A stretch of DNA of 5,851 nucleotides from Armatimonadota bacterium (GTDB lineage Bacteria; Armatimonadota; Fimbriimonadia; Fimbriimonadales; Fimbriimonadaceae): the NCBI GenBank assembly GCA_023428805.1, contig JAEYWW010000122.1, positions 1 to 5,851 on the forward strand. The letters run 5' to 3'. Below, piece after piece: positions 1 through 5,054 of the stretch (position 1 is its first letter; each line of letters starts with the position of its first letter). The notes beneath the pieces are model-generated. The model did no database searches. It was not told the DNA's origin and saw nothing but the letters and a program-made list of their open reading frames with translations. Made by a program: the position numbers and the translations under genes.

Positions 1-222
1 CCCGACGTGTGCTCGATCTTCCTGCTTCCCCCCAGCGATGAAGAACTGGAGCGGCGCATTCGATCTCGTGGACAAGATGATCCAGAAGTGATTGAGGAGC
101 GATTGGCAAACGCCCGGGGCGAAATCGCCAAGTCCAGCATTTACAAGCACCGGGTTGTCAACGATGATCTAGCACGGTGTGTGGCCGAGATCGAGGAGAT
201 TGTGAGGAATGCCGATGGCTAG
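1..222 (+). CDS. gmk: Guanylate kinase, C-terminal fragment (5' end outside window)
   Basis: Guanylate kinase transfers phosphate from ATP to GMP in the cytoplasm, giving GDP for nucleotide synthesis. Only the last 73 codons are present; the frame is open from base 1, so the start lies before the window. The visible part matches the family C-terminus: a strand ending in the FLLPPS motif, then EELERRIRSRG with the lid-region arginines, the EEVIxxRLxxA-type helix (here PEVIEERLANARGEI), and the closing VVNDDL segment followed by an amphipathic helix. The P-loop and GMP-binding parts are upstream and cannot be checked. Its TAG stop at 220-222 lies inside the 5' end of coaBC, so the two genes are probably co-transcribed and translationally coupled. 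In many bacteria rpoZ sits between gmk and coaBC; here it does not. I am confident of the family from these motifs. Confidence 0.9.
   Translation, partial: PDVCSIFLLPPSDEELERRIRSRGQDDPEVIEERLANARGEIAKSSIYKHRVVNDDLARCVAEIEEIVRNADG
194..207 (+). promoter_or_regulatory. Ribosome binding sites for the coaBC start
   Basis: Two Shine-Dalgarno-like words lie inside the end of gmk. AGGAG at 194-198 is 10 nt before the ATG at 209. GAGG at 204-207 is 7 nt before a second in-frame ATG at 215. The longer AGGAG favours the 209 start, the spacing of GAGG favours 215; the proteins differ by only two residues. Confidence 0.5.
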
Positions 223-1408
223 GATTCTCCTCGGCGTCACCGGGAGCGTCGCCGCCTATCGCGCCGCCGACTTGGCCCGCGATCTGATGCGTGCCGGAAA
301 CGAAGTGCGCGTCTGCCTGACCCGAAGCGCGGCGGAGTTCGTCACTCCCGCTCTCTTTGAAGCCCTCACCGGGCAGCCCTGCCTCATCGACACATTCGAA
401 GAACCGACTCGTGGACGCATGGCGCATATCGACTTTGCCCGGTGGGCGGATCTGATTCTGATCGCCCCCGCCACCGCCAACTCCTTGAACAGCCTGGCGG
501 CGGGGATTGCGGAGGACATGCTGACCACCCTGGTCCTCGCCTCCCACGCCCCGCTCGTCATCGCTCCTGCGATGAACCCGTCGATGTACGACAACGAAGC
601 GACTCAGGCTTCGCTCAGAACATTGCGAAGCCGCGCGGCGATGGTGGTCGAACCCCAATCCGGCGATGTGGCCTGCGGCGAAAATGGGCAGGGCAAGCTG
701 GCCTCCAACGCCGAAATCCTCCACGCCGTCCTCGCCCTCACGAAGATTCAGCAGCTCTGGAAGGACAAGAAAGTCGTCATCACCAGCGGGCCGACCGAAG
801 AGCCATTGGACGATGTACGGATGCTGACCAACCGCTCCAGCGGGAAGATGGGCGCCGCCCTGGCCCGCGCCGCCCTGCTCATGGGAGCGCGGGTCACGGT
901 GGTCGCCGGACCGCAGCGCGCCGCCCTGCCGATGCAGGCCGATGTCCGAAGGGTCAGAACCGCCCAGCAGATGCTGGAGGCAGCCCTCGCCGCGGCACAC
1001 GACGCCGATTTGATCATCGGGGCCGCGGCTGTCGCAGACTACCGTCCGGTGCAGAAGCAGGAGGGAAAAATCCGCTCTGGAGCAGGTTTGACTCTCGAGC
1101 TCGTCGCCAATCCCGACGTGCTCCATGAGGTTGCAAAGGAGTCATCCGCCATCAAATGCGCCTTTGCCGCCGAACCCGATGGAGGCCTGGAAGCCGCACG
1201 ACAGAAGATCCTCAAGAAGGGTGTCGATGCCATCGCCATCAACAATATCGCCGACTCCTCCATCGGATTCGACTCCGATGACAACGAGTTGACCTTCATG
1301 ACCTCAAGCGGCGAGATGCATCATTCCGGTCGGATGAGCAAAATGGAGTGCGCCGTCTGGATCCTGGAGCGACTCGCCACCCTCAGCCGCGAACGCGGCG
1401 AAGCTTGA
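209..1408 (+). CDS. coaBC: Bifunctional phosphopantothenoylcysteine decarboxylase / phosphopantothenate-cysteine ligase
   Basis: This enzyme performs two consecutive cytoplasmic steps of coenzyme A synthesis: CoaB joins 4'-phosphopantothenate to cysteine using CTP, and CoaC decarboxylates the product using FMN. Full length is 399 residues, normal for the fusion. The N-terminal CoaC domain (about 1-180) has the flavin-fold start ILLGVTGSVAAYRA, the catalytic histidine H73 in MAHIDFARWAD, the PATANS loop, the PAMN motif with N123, and the flexible-lid cysteine C156 in ACGENGQGKL. The CoaB domain (about 186-399) has TSGPTEEPLDDVR, TNRSSGKMG with N208, AAAVADYRP, K287 in GKIRSG, and NPDVL. These residues all align with E. 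coli H75, N125, C158, N210 and K289 at a constant offset of two, so both activities should be intact. An ATG at 215 is an alternative start. The gene overlaps gmk at its 5' end and a convergent gene by 26 bp at its 3' end. Confidence 0.97.
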   Translation: MPMARILLGVTGSVAAYRAADLARDLMRAGNEVRVCLTRSAAEFVTPALFEALTGQPCLIDTFEEPTRGRMAHIDFARWADLILIAPATANSLNSLAAGIAEDMLTTLVLASHAPLVIAPAMNPSMYDNEATQASLRTLRSRAAMVVEPQSGDVACGENGQGKLASNAEILHAVLALTKIQQLWKDKKVVITSGPTEEPLDDVRMLTNRSSGKMGAALARAALLMGARVTVVAGPQRAALPMQADVRRVRTAQQMLEAALAAAHDADLIIGAAAVADYRPVQKQEGKIRSGAGLTLELVANPDVLHEVAKESSAIKCAFAAEPDGGLEAARQKILKKGVDAIAINNIADSSIGFDSDDNELTFMTSSGEMHHSGRMSKMECAVWILERLATLSRERGEA

Positions 1409-2039
1409 AGACAGTGCCGTTGTCGGCATTGGTTTTTGCGTCCAATTTCTCTGGCACACCCGTCTGAACATCCACCTGCCAGCTGCCGGTTCCGTAGGGC
1501 TCCTCTTCTCCTTTGCGGTTCAAAGTGAAGTCCACAACCGCCAAATTCCGACCCTGATCCTGCTTGATCTCTTTGAACTTGTAGATGACCGCAGTTTCGC
1601 CCGCATCGTCTTTCGGGAAGTTGTGGCTCCAGCTTTCGCCCACTTTCAGCGGCATCGGCGGGGCGATGAACTTGGTGACGCGGGCGTTCTCGAATGACTT
1701 TGGATCCTTCAGGCCTTCGACAATCTTCAACAGGTTGCCGCGAGGGCCAAATCGGGTCACCACCACCTGTTCGCGCTTGTCGCGCATCTGCTCGCCCAAG
1801 ACCGTGACCAGCGCGTCATTGACCACGCTTCGGACGGTGTATCCATCGGCATCCACCTGCGTCACGGTCATCGAAATGGGAGCCTCAAGGGATGTCGCAG
1901 CCTCTCCTTGACCGATGACGACGTTGTAGACGTAGGAAAGCTGGTCGCCCTTTTTGGGCTGCCAAAGCAGCCCCACCGTCTCCGCCTGGATGGCGGCGCC
2001 CAAAAGAATTGGCATCATGCTCTTGCTTAAACGTCCCAA
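1383..2039 (-). CDS. Probable exported protein of unknown function
   Basis: I do not recognise a named family. The 218-residue product begins with a short signal-peptide-like segment: a basic stretch (GRLSKS), a modest hydrophobic core (MMPILLGAAIQA) and a possible cleavage after A19. No cysteine follows, so it is not a lipoprotein. The rest is mixed beta-type sequence that starts LLWQPKKGDQLSYVYNV and continues with alternating polar and apolar runs, a VGESW segment and a late GTGSWQVDVQTG stretch. This resembles secreted proteins with repeated beta hairpins that measure a 'model' ending in a coefficient-like domain, but no catalytic motif is visible. The start is uncertain: TTG at 2039 retains the basic n-region, while ATG at 2018 (211 residues) removes it; neither has a strong Shine-Dalgarno. 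It is convergent with coaBC, overlapping its last 26 bases, and divergent from the 2166 gene. Confidence 0.75.
   Translation of the reverse strand: MGRLSKSMMPILLGAAIQAETVGLLWQPKKGDQLSYVYNVVIGQGEAATSLEAPISMTVTQVDADGYTVRSVVNDALVTVLGEQMRDKREQVVVTRFGPRGNLLKIVEGLKDPKSFENARVTKFIAPPMPLKVGESWSHNFPKDDAGETAVIYKFKEIKQDQGRNLAVVDFTLNRKGEEEPYGTGSWQVDVQTGVPEKLDAKTNADNGTVFKLRRVRG
1956..1973 (-). repeat. Perfect 7-bp inverted repeat within the exported-protein gene
   Basis: GGGCTGC (1956-1962) and GCAGCCC (1967-1973) are exact reverse complements around a 4-nt loop. The hairpin lies in the early coding region (codons for LLWQP), about 45 nt after the ATG at 2018 on the minus strand. The neighbouring T-run precedes it on the plus strand and is A-rich after it on the minus strand, so it does not look like an intrinsic terminator for either direction. 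It may only be a consequence of coding. Confidence 0.35.
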
Positions 2040-2165
2040 GCTGCCGCAAGTGCTGCAATTCGGGCCGCTCCGGGTGGATATTACTATCGCAACTGGGCAA
2101 GAATTGCATCATATTCAGGAACTTCAGACGCATTGCGCGTTCGGTCAAGTGAGAGTTCTATCGGC
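2040..2165. promoter_or_regulatory. Divergent intergenic region, probable promoters for both flanking genes
   Basis: This 126-bp non-coding stretch separates two genes that read away from each other, so promoters for both should lie here. It is more AT-rich than its flanks in the middle (2076-2115). On the minus strand TAATAT (complement of 2078-2083) could be a -10 element for the exported-protein gene, but no convincing -35 is placed upstream. On the plus strand I found no good -35/-10 pair. AAGTGAGAG at 2148-2156 is a plausible ribosome binding site for the gene starting at 2166. No operator-like palindrome stands out. Confidence 0.4.
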
Positions 2166-3428
2166 ATGGATGATTTTGTGGTTCAAAGAGTGAAAAGGCC
2201 ATCAAGAAGATTCATTCTTTGGTTCCTCGTTGCCGTCGCTTTGGCTGCGTGGTCCATCTGGCTCGTCTGGACATTTCTCGGTGCAGGTTCCTACGATCTT
2301 CCGCGCGCCGCAAGGTCTCTTTCCAAAGTGCAGGCAGAGGCTCGCCGTGCGGGTCTCTTGTTTTCCCAAAGCGATCTGCCGAAGTCAAGCGGCGCTTCCG
2401 TCGAAGATGTGGTCGATGCCCTGCAGCCAATCGCCGAATTCAAGGGAAATTCCGTCGTGTTTTTCGCAGGAGACTCGTGGAAGGATCGATCAAGCTGGAG
2501 CAGATTTGCCGCATTTGAGAAGTCCGTTTCCAAAGTTGAGTCCATCAAGCAGATCGATTGGAAGGGCCAGGGAGGGTACTGGCGGGGGCCGGATCAGCAG
2601 GTCATGCCGCGGCTCCAAAAGACGGCAAAGTACTTTTCTGTTCTCTCAATCGAGCACGCGAAGGAAGGTCGAGATGCCGAGTGTTTGCGGGCATTTCAGA
2701 ACGCGCTCCACTCTGTCCGCTTGATGGCTTCCCAAAACACGATCAAAAGCGTCTACTTCGCGACCATCAGCGAGGAATCGGTTTTGACGACGATTCCCAT
2801 TCTTCTGGAGGAGGGAATTGACTCCAGAGCGATTCTGAATGTGCTGGACCGGCATGCCTGGGAGCCCTCTCCGGCCTTGATGATCCGCGAGGAAGCTTGG
2901 CACGAGCTGAACAGCATGCCCCGGATGCTTCGCCGTGGGCGTCTCTCCTACATGGGAACGTCTGTGGACCCCCTCACTTTGGAGATGAGCGGAAGCATGA
3001 TTCCAGTCGATGGCGAACGCGCGTTGAATGCGCTTCAGGCTCGGAGCTTGGAGTTCTGGACAGCTCTCAAAGAGCTTGCGGACAGAGGAGCGTCGATGGA
3101 GCGCATCCGCGACGAAGCCGAGGTTCTTCGTCAGGCCGCCGAGGACAGCCGCGCCCTGAGCCGCGTTCGTGTGGCCGCATTGGAACTGCAGGTTTTTGAC
3201 CACCGTCGGTTTGAAACCACCGCCGCGAGGCAGGCGGTCGCAAGGGGTTTGGTTCAGGCATACGCCAATCCAAACGAACCCCTCCCCATCGACCCCGCTG
3301 CTGCTGACCCTCTCCGCGCGGAACGTGCGGGAGGGACATTGAAAGTGTGGAGCCGAGGGCGCAACAGCCTCGACGACCTTGCCCGTGGCGATGATGTCGT
3401 TATGTCAGTTAAGATCAGCGACCACTAA
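2166..3428 (+). CDS. Membrane-anchored extracytoplasmic protein of unknown function
   Basis: The family is not one I can name. From the ATG at 2166 the product is 420 residues. A GAGAG-type ribosome binding site (2151-2155) lies 10 nt before it; a TTG at 2133 would add 11 residues of unlikely sequence. A basic segment (residues 8-15, with five K/R) precedes a single hydrophobic helix at about 16-38 rich in Trp, which predicts an N-in anchor with the remaining 380 residues outside the membrane. The exported part is mostly helical, with patterns such as KTAKYFSVLSIEHAKEGR and a long charged helix around residues 290-330 (ELADRGASMERIRDEAEVL). The end, DPAAADPLRAERAGG followed by a SRGRNSLDD stretch and DDVVMSVKI, resembles the DPxxGxPLxYR...YSxGpnGxDDGG...DD closing motif of pseudopilin-like and planctomycete-type surface proteins. 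It faces pdxS convergently. The function is not known. Confidence 0.85.
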   Translation: MDDFVVQRVKRPSRRFILWFLVAVALAAWSIWLVWTFLGAGSYDLPRAARSLSKVQAEARRAGLLFSQSDLPKSSGASVEDVVDALQPIAEFKGNSVVFFAGDSWKDRSSWSRFAAFEKSVSKVESIKQIDWKGQGGYWRGPDQQVMPRLQKTAKYFSVLSIEHAKEGRDAECLRAFQNALHSVRLMASQNTIKSVYFATISEESVLTTIPILLEEGIDSRAILNVLDRHAWEPSPALMIREEAWHELNSMPRMLRRGRLSYMGTSVDPLTLEMSGSMIPVDGERALNALQARSLEFWTALKELADRGASMERIRDEAEVLRQAAEDSRALSRVRVAALELQVFDHRRFETTAARQAVARGLVQAYANPNEPLPIDPAAADPLRAERAGGTLKVWSRGRNSLDDLARGDDVVMSVKISDH

Positions 3429-3449
3429 GCCGCGAAATGCAACGCGGCT
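3428..3449. terminator. Candidate bidirectional 3'-end hairpin between convergent genes
   Basis: AGCCGCG (3428-3434) and CGCGGCT (3443-3449) form a perfect 7-bp GC-rich stem with an 8-nt loop, beginning at the stop codon of the upstream gene and lying 11 bases from the pdxS stop. No run of T follows on either strand, so it is not a classical intrinsic terminator; it could act as a transcript-end stabiliser or a pause site. Its position exactly between two convergent stops supports a role in 3'-end formation for both. Confidence 0.45.
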
Positions 3450-3460
3450 CAAGTGCCATT

Positions 3461-4366
3461 TCACCAGCCGCGACCGGCGATCAAATCTCTCTCGGGGAGG
3501 CTGGTGACGTTGATGCCGACCATCGCCTCGCCCAGGCCTGCGCTGATTTCAGCGAGCTTCTTGGCGTCTTGGTAGAAGAGAACCGATTCGACAATCGCCT
3601 TGGCGCGCTTGGCCGGATCGCCGGACTTGAAGATTCCGCTGCCCACAAAGACCGTCTCCGCGCCAAGCTTCATCATCATCGCCGCGTCGGCGGGAGTGGC
3701 GATTCCGCCAGCGGAGAAGTTCGGCACGGGAAGCTTGCCCAGCTTGTGGACCTCGCGGATCAGTTCAAGCGGAGCCTGGTGCTCCTTGGCCAGGACGTAG
3801 AGTTCGTCCTCACGGGCGTTCTGCACGACCCGCATTTCGCTCATGATCGTTCGCATATGGCGCACAGCCTCGACCACGTCGCCCGTGCCCGCCTCGCCCT
3901 TGGTGCGGATCATCGCCGCTCCCTCGGCGCAGCGGCGAAGCGCCTCGCCCAGATTGCGCGCGCCGCAGACAAACGGGACGGTGAATGGGTGCTTGTCCAC
4001 GTGATTCGCATGGTCGGCTGGGGTCAGGACTTCGCTTTCATCAATGAAGTCCACTTCGAGAGCCTGGAGGATTTCGGCTTCGACGAAGTGGCCGATGCGG
4101 CACTTGGCCATGACGGGAATGCTGACCGCGTTCTTGATGCCGATGATGAGGTCCGGGTCGCTCATGCGGGCGACGCCGCCCTGGACGCGGATGTCCGCCG
4201 GAACACGCTCCAGCGCCATGACCGCAACCGCGCCCGCGTCTTCCGCGATCCGCGCCTGGTCGGGGGTGACGACGTCCATGATGACGCCGCCCTTCAGCAT
4301 CTCAGCCAAACCGACCTTCTCGCGCCAAGTCTTCTGCGCCGTATGGACTCCGTTCAATTCAGACAT
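3461..4366 (-). CDS. pdxS: Pyridoxal 5'-phosphate synthase lyase subunit PdxS
   Basis: PdxS builds pyridoxal 5'-phosphate (vitamin B6) from ribose 5-phosphate, glyceraldehyde 3-phosphate and ammonia in the DXP-independent route; the ammonia normally comes from the glutaminase PdxT. The 301-residue product has the full family length and a (beta/alpha)8 barrel pattern. The key residues align with B. subtilis D24, K81 and K149 at a constant offset of seven: D31 in GGVIMDV, K88 in [14 protein letters not shown], and K156 in [11 protein letters not shown]. Further signatures are [11 protein letters not shown], the phosphate-binding [23 protein letters not shown] and the closing RGW. The start at 4366 has GAGG 7 nt upstream. 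No pdxT is in view: the downstream neighbour is a convergent unknown gene, and the upstream neighbour on the same strand is a toxin gene 112 nt away. Identification is very secure. Confidence 0.98.
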   Translation of the reverse strand: MSELNGVHTAQKTWREKVGLAEMLKGGVIMDVVTPDQARIAEDAGAVAVMALERVPADIRVQGGVARMSDPDLIIGIKNAVSIPVMAKCRIGHFVEAEILQALEVDFIDESEVLTPADHANHVDKHPFTVPFVCGARNLGEALRRCAEGAAMIRTKGEAGTGDVVEAVRHMRTIMSEMRVVQNAREDELYVLAKEHQAPLELIREVHKLGKLPVPNFSAGGIATPADAAMMMKLGAETVFVGSGIFKSGDPAKRAKAIVESVLFYQDAKKLAEISAGLGEAMVGINVTSLPERDLIAGRGW

Positions 4367-4373
4367 CGTGAAA

Positions 4374-4377
4374 CCTC
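4374..4377 (-). promoter_or_regulatory. Ribosome binding site of pdxS
   Basis: The minus strand reads ACGAGG, then TTTCACG, then ATG. The GAGG core lies 7 nt before the start at 4366, which fixes that ATG as the start. Confidence 0.65.
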
Positions 4378-4396
4378 GTTGGGGGAATGGAGCGAG

Positions 4397-4411
4397 TGTA
4401 CCGCTGGTACA
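4397..4411. repeat. Perfect inverted repeat upstream of pdxS, possible operator or leader hairpin
   Basis: TGTACC-GCT-GGTACA is a perfect 6-bp inverted repeat with a 3-nt centre, 30 nt before the pdxS start and 67 nt after the toxin gene stop. It could be a binding site for a dimeric regulator or a small hairpin in the pdxS leader. On the minus strand TACACT inside it has four of six matches to a -10 box but lacks a -35 at the right distance. No pdxR-type regulator gene is in the window. The rest of the 4367-4478 interval shows no other clear signal. Confidence 0.4.
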
Positions 4412-4478
4412 GATGAAGCTCAGAGGCTTGCCTGCGCACTTTGGGCAGCACAGTTGAGGTCGCCATATGATGTGACAG

Positions 4479-4802
4479 CTACAGCTTCCTGACCCATATT
4501 ACACTTCCTGCCTTGGTTGCCGCTATCGCATCAAGGATTTCTGGCGTGAATAGGAGCACATCCTTCAGCCGAAGCGAGCCTATAGAAATCACAACTACTC
4601 CAAGATCAAATTTGCTGATTGGGTTCTGGAATGGAAGATTTCTGTCACCCGTTATGAGGCAGTCGAAGTGGCCGCTTGCCAACACCAGGAGTTCTCCATC
4701 ACTTTTAGCTCCCCACCCCATGTCAACGACATGCTTAACGTCGTGCCAATGCAATGCCCGGACAAGCCGCACATCAAGGTTCGCATCAAGAAGAACTTTC
4801 AT
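4479..4802 (-). CDS. DUF5615-family PIN-like toxin
   Basis: The 107-residue product matches the PIN-like DUF5615 family, found as the toxin half of VapBC-like type II modules with DUF433 antitoxins; such proteins are predicted cytoplasmic ribonucleases. It opens with [10 protein letters not shown], giving the first acidic residue D6, followed by an [20 protein letters not shown] segment with D35 and E37, and a [14 protein letters not shown] strand-turn carrying D53. These acidic positions are the expected metal-binding set, so it appears intact. The DRNLPFQ motif is typical of one DUF5615 subgroup. Its ATG overlaps the antitoxin stop as ATGA (4799-4802), which implies translational coupling; no strong Shine-Dalgarno precedes it. 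Base composition near 50% GC is lower than in the pdxS and coaBC segments counted. Nuclease activity and target are inferred from the family, not shown here. Confidence 0.88.
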   Translation of the reverse strand: MKVLLDANLDVRLVRALHWHDVKHVVDMGWGAKSDGELLVLASGHFDCLITGDRNLPFQNPISKFDLGVVVISIGSLRLKDVLLFTPEILDAIAATKAGSVIWVRKL

Positions 4803-5032
4803 CCCGCATACAACTCAGGATTTTTGCGATAGCCCGCAAAGATCATCCGAAGAACTGCCTCGGCATGATCTCGGCTGACAGATGGAAATCCAGCGAGGAA
4901 AACCTCGATTGGGTCGCCAGACTGGATGTAGTCCAGCATGGCTTGCACTGGCACCCGTGTTCCGCTGAACACGGGTTCACCGCTCTGGATATCCGGGCTG
5001 ATCGTGATCAAAGGCTCGGGAAGAATCGCCAT
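4799..5032 (-). CDS. DUF433-family antitoxin
   Basis: The 77-residue product is a DUF433 protein, a small helix-turn-helix-like family that forms the antitoxin half of DUF433/DUF5615 pairs. It shows the standard order: ITISPDIQSGEPVFSGTRVPV (residues 10-30, the conserved G-x-P-V-x-x-GTR-V core), a short helix AMLDYIQSG, DPIEVFLAGFPSVSRDHAEAVL, and an aromatic tail ending ELYAG. By family behaviour it should bind the downstream toxin and may repress its own promoter. It lies first in the operon, and its TGA overlaps the toxin ATG. The start at 5032 has only a weak AGAACGG upstream, and a -10-like TATCAT lies 7 nt before it, so leaderless translation is possible. The divergent methyltransferase starts 7 or 22 bp away, leaving almost no room for a separate promoter. 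Confidence 0.9.
   Translation of the reverse strand: MAILPEPLITISPDIQSGEPVFSGTRVPVQAMLDYIQSGDPIEVFLAGFPSVSRDHAEAVLRMIFAGYRKNPELYAG
4953..4976. repeat. Perfect 10-bp inverted repeat inside the antitoxin gene
   Basis: ACCCGTGTTC (4953-4962) and GAACACGGGT (4967-4976) are exact reverse complements around the 4-nt centre CGCT. On the antitoxin mRNA this is a 10-bp hairpin with an AGCG tetraloop, starting about 57 nt after the start codon and encoding the conserved PVFSGTRV core. It could be an mRNA structure that tunes antitoxin translation, an intragenic operator, or a by-product of coding. Confidence 0.6.
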
Positions 5033-5038
5033 CCGTTC

Positions 5039-5045
5039 TATGATA
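5039..5045. promoter_or_regulatory. Possible shared -10 element for divergent antitoxin and methyltransferase genes
   Basis: TATGATA reads as TATGAT on the plus strand and TATCAT on the minus strand, each five of six matches to TATAAT. On the minus strand it is 7 nt from the antitoxin ATG, the spacing expected for a leaderless gene. On the plus strand it is 10 nt before the ATG at 5055. No -35 element is recognisable for either, so the assignment is tentative. Confidence 0.25.
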
Positions 5046-5054
5046 CGTCACACG

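Noticed and set aside
158..1126. Minus-strand open frame of 322 codons antisense to coaBC
   Set aside because: Gly/Arg/His-rich low-information translation opposite a fully conserved gene; it has no family signature.
1956..1973. Hairpin with an adjacent T-run considered as an intrinsic terminator
   Set aside because: The T-run precedes the hairpin on the plus strand and becomes an A-run on the minus strand, so the order is wrong for termination in either direction.
2104..2132. TTGCAT considered as a -35 box for the gene starting at 2166
   Set aside because: The six bases at 17-nt spacing read GACGCA, with no resemblance to a -10 element.
2646..3203. Minus-strand open frame of 185 codons opposite the membrane-anchored protein gene
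   Set aside because: The plus-strand frame has a coherent anchor and C-terminal motif; the minus frame shows only antisense composition.
4416..4429. AAGC...GCTT short inverted repeat downstream of the toxin gene
   Set aside because: Only a four-base stem with no T-run; too weak to call a terminator.
3437..4492. Long plus-strand open frame of 351 codons antisense to pdxS
   Set aside because: It is rich in Asp, His, Arg and Ala in the pattern of a frame opposite a GC-rich gene, matches no family, and pdxS on the other strand has all its catalytic residues.
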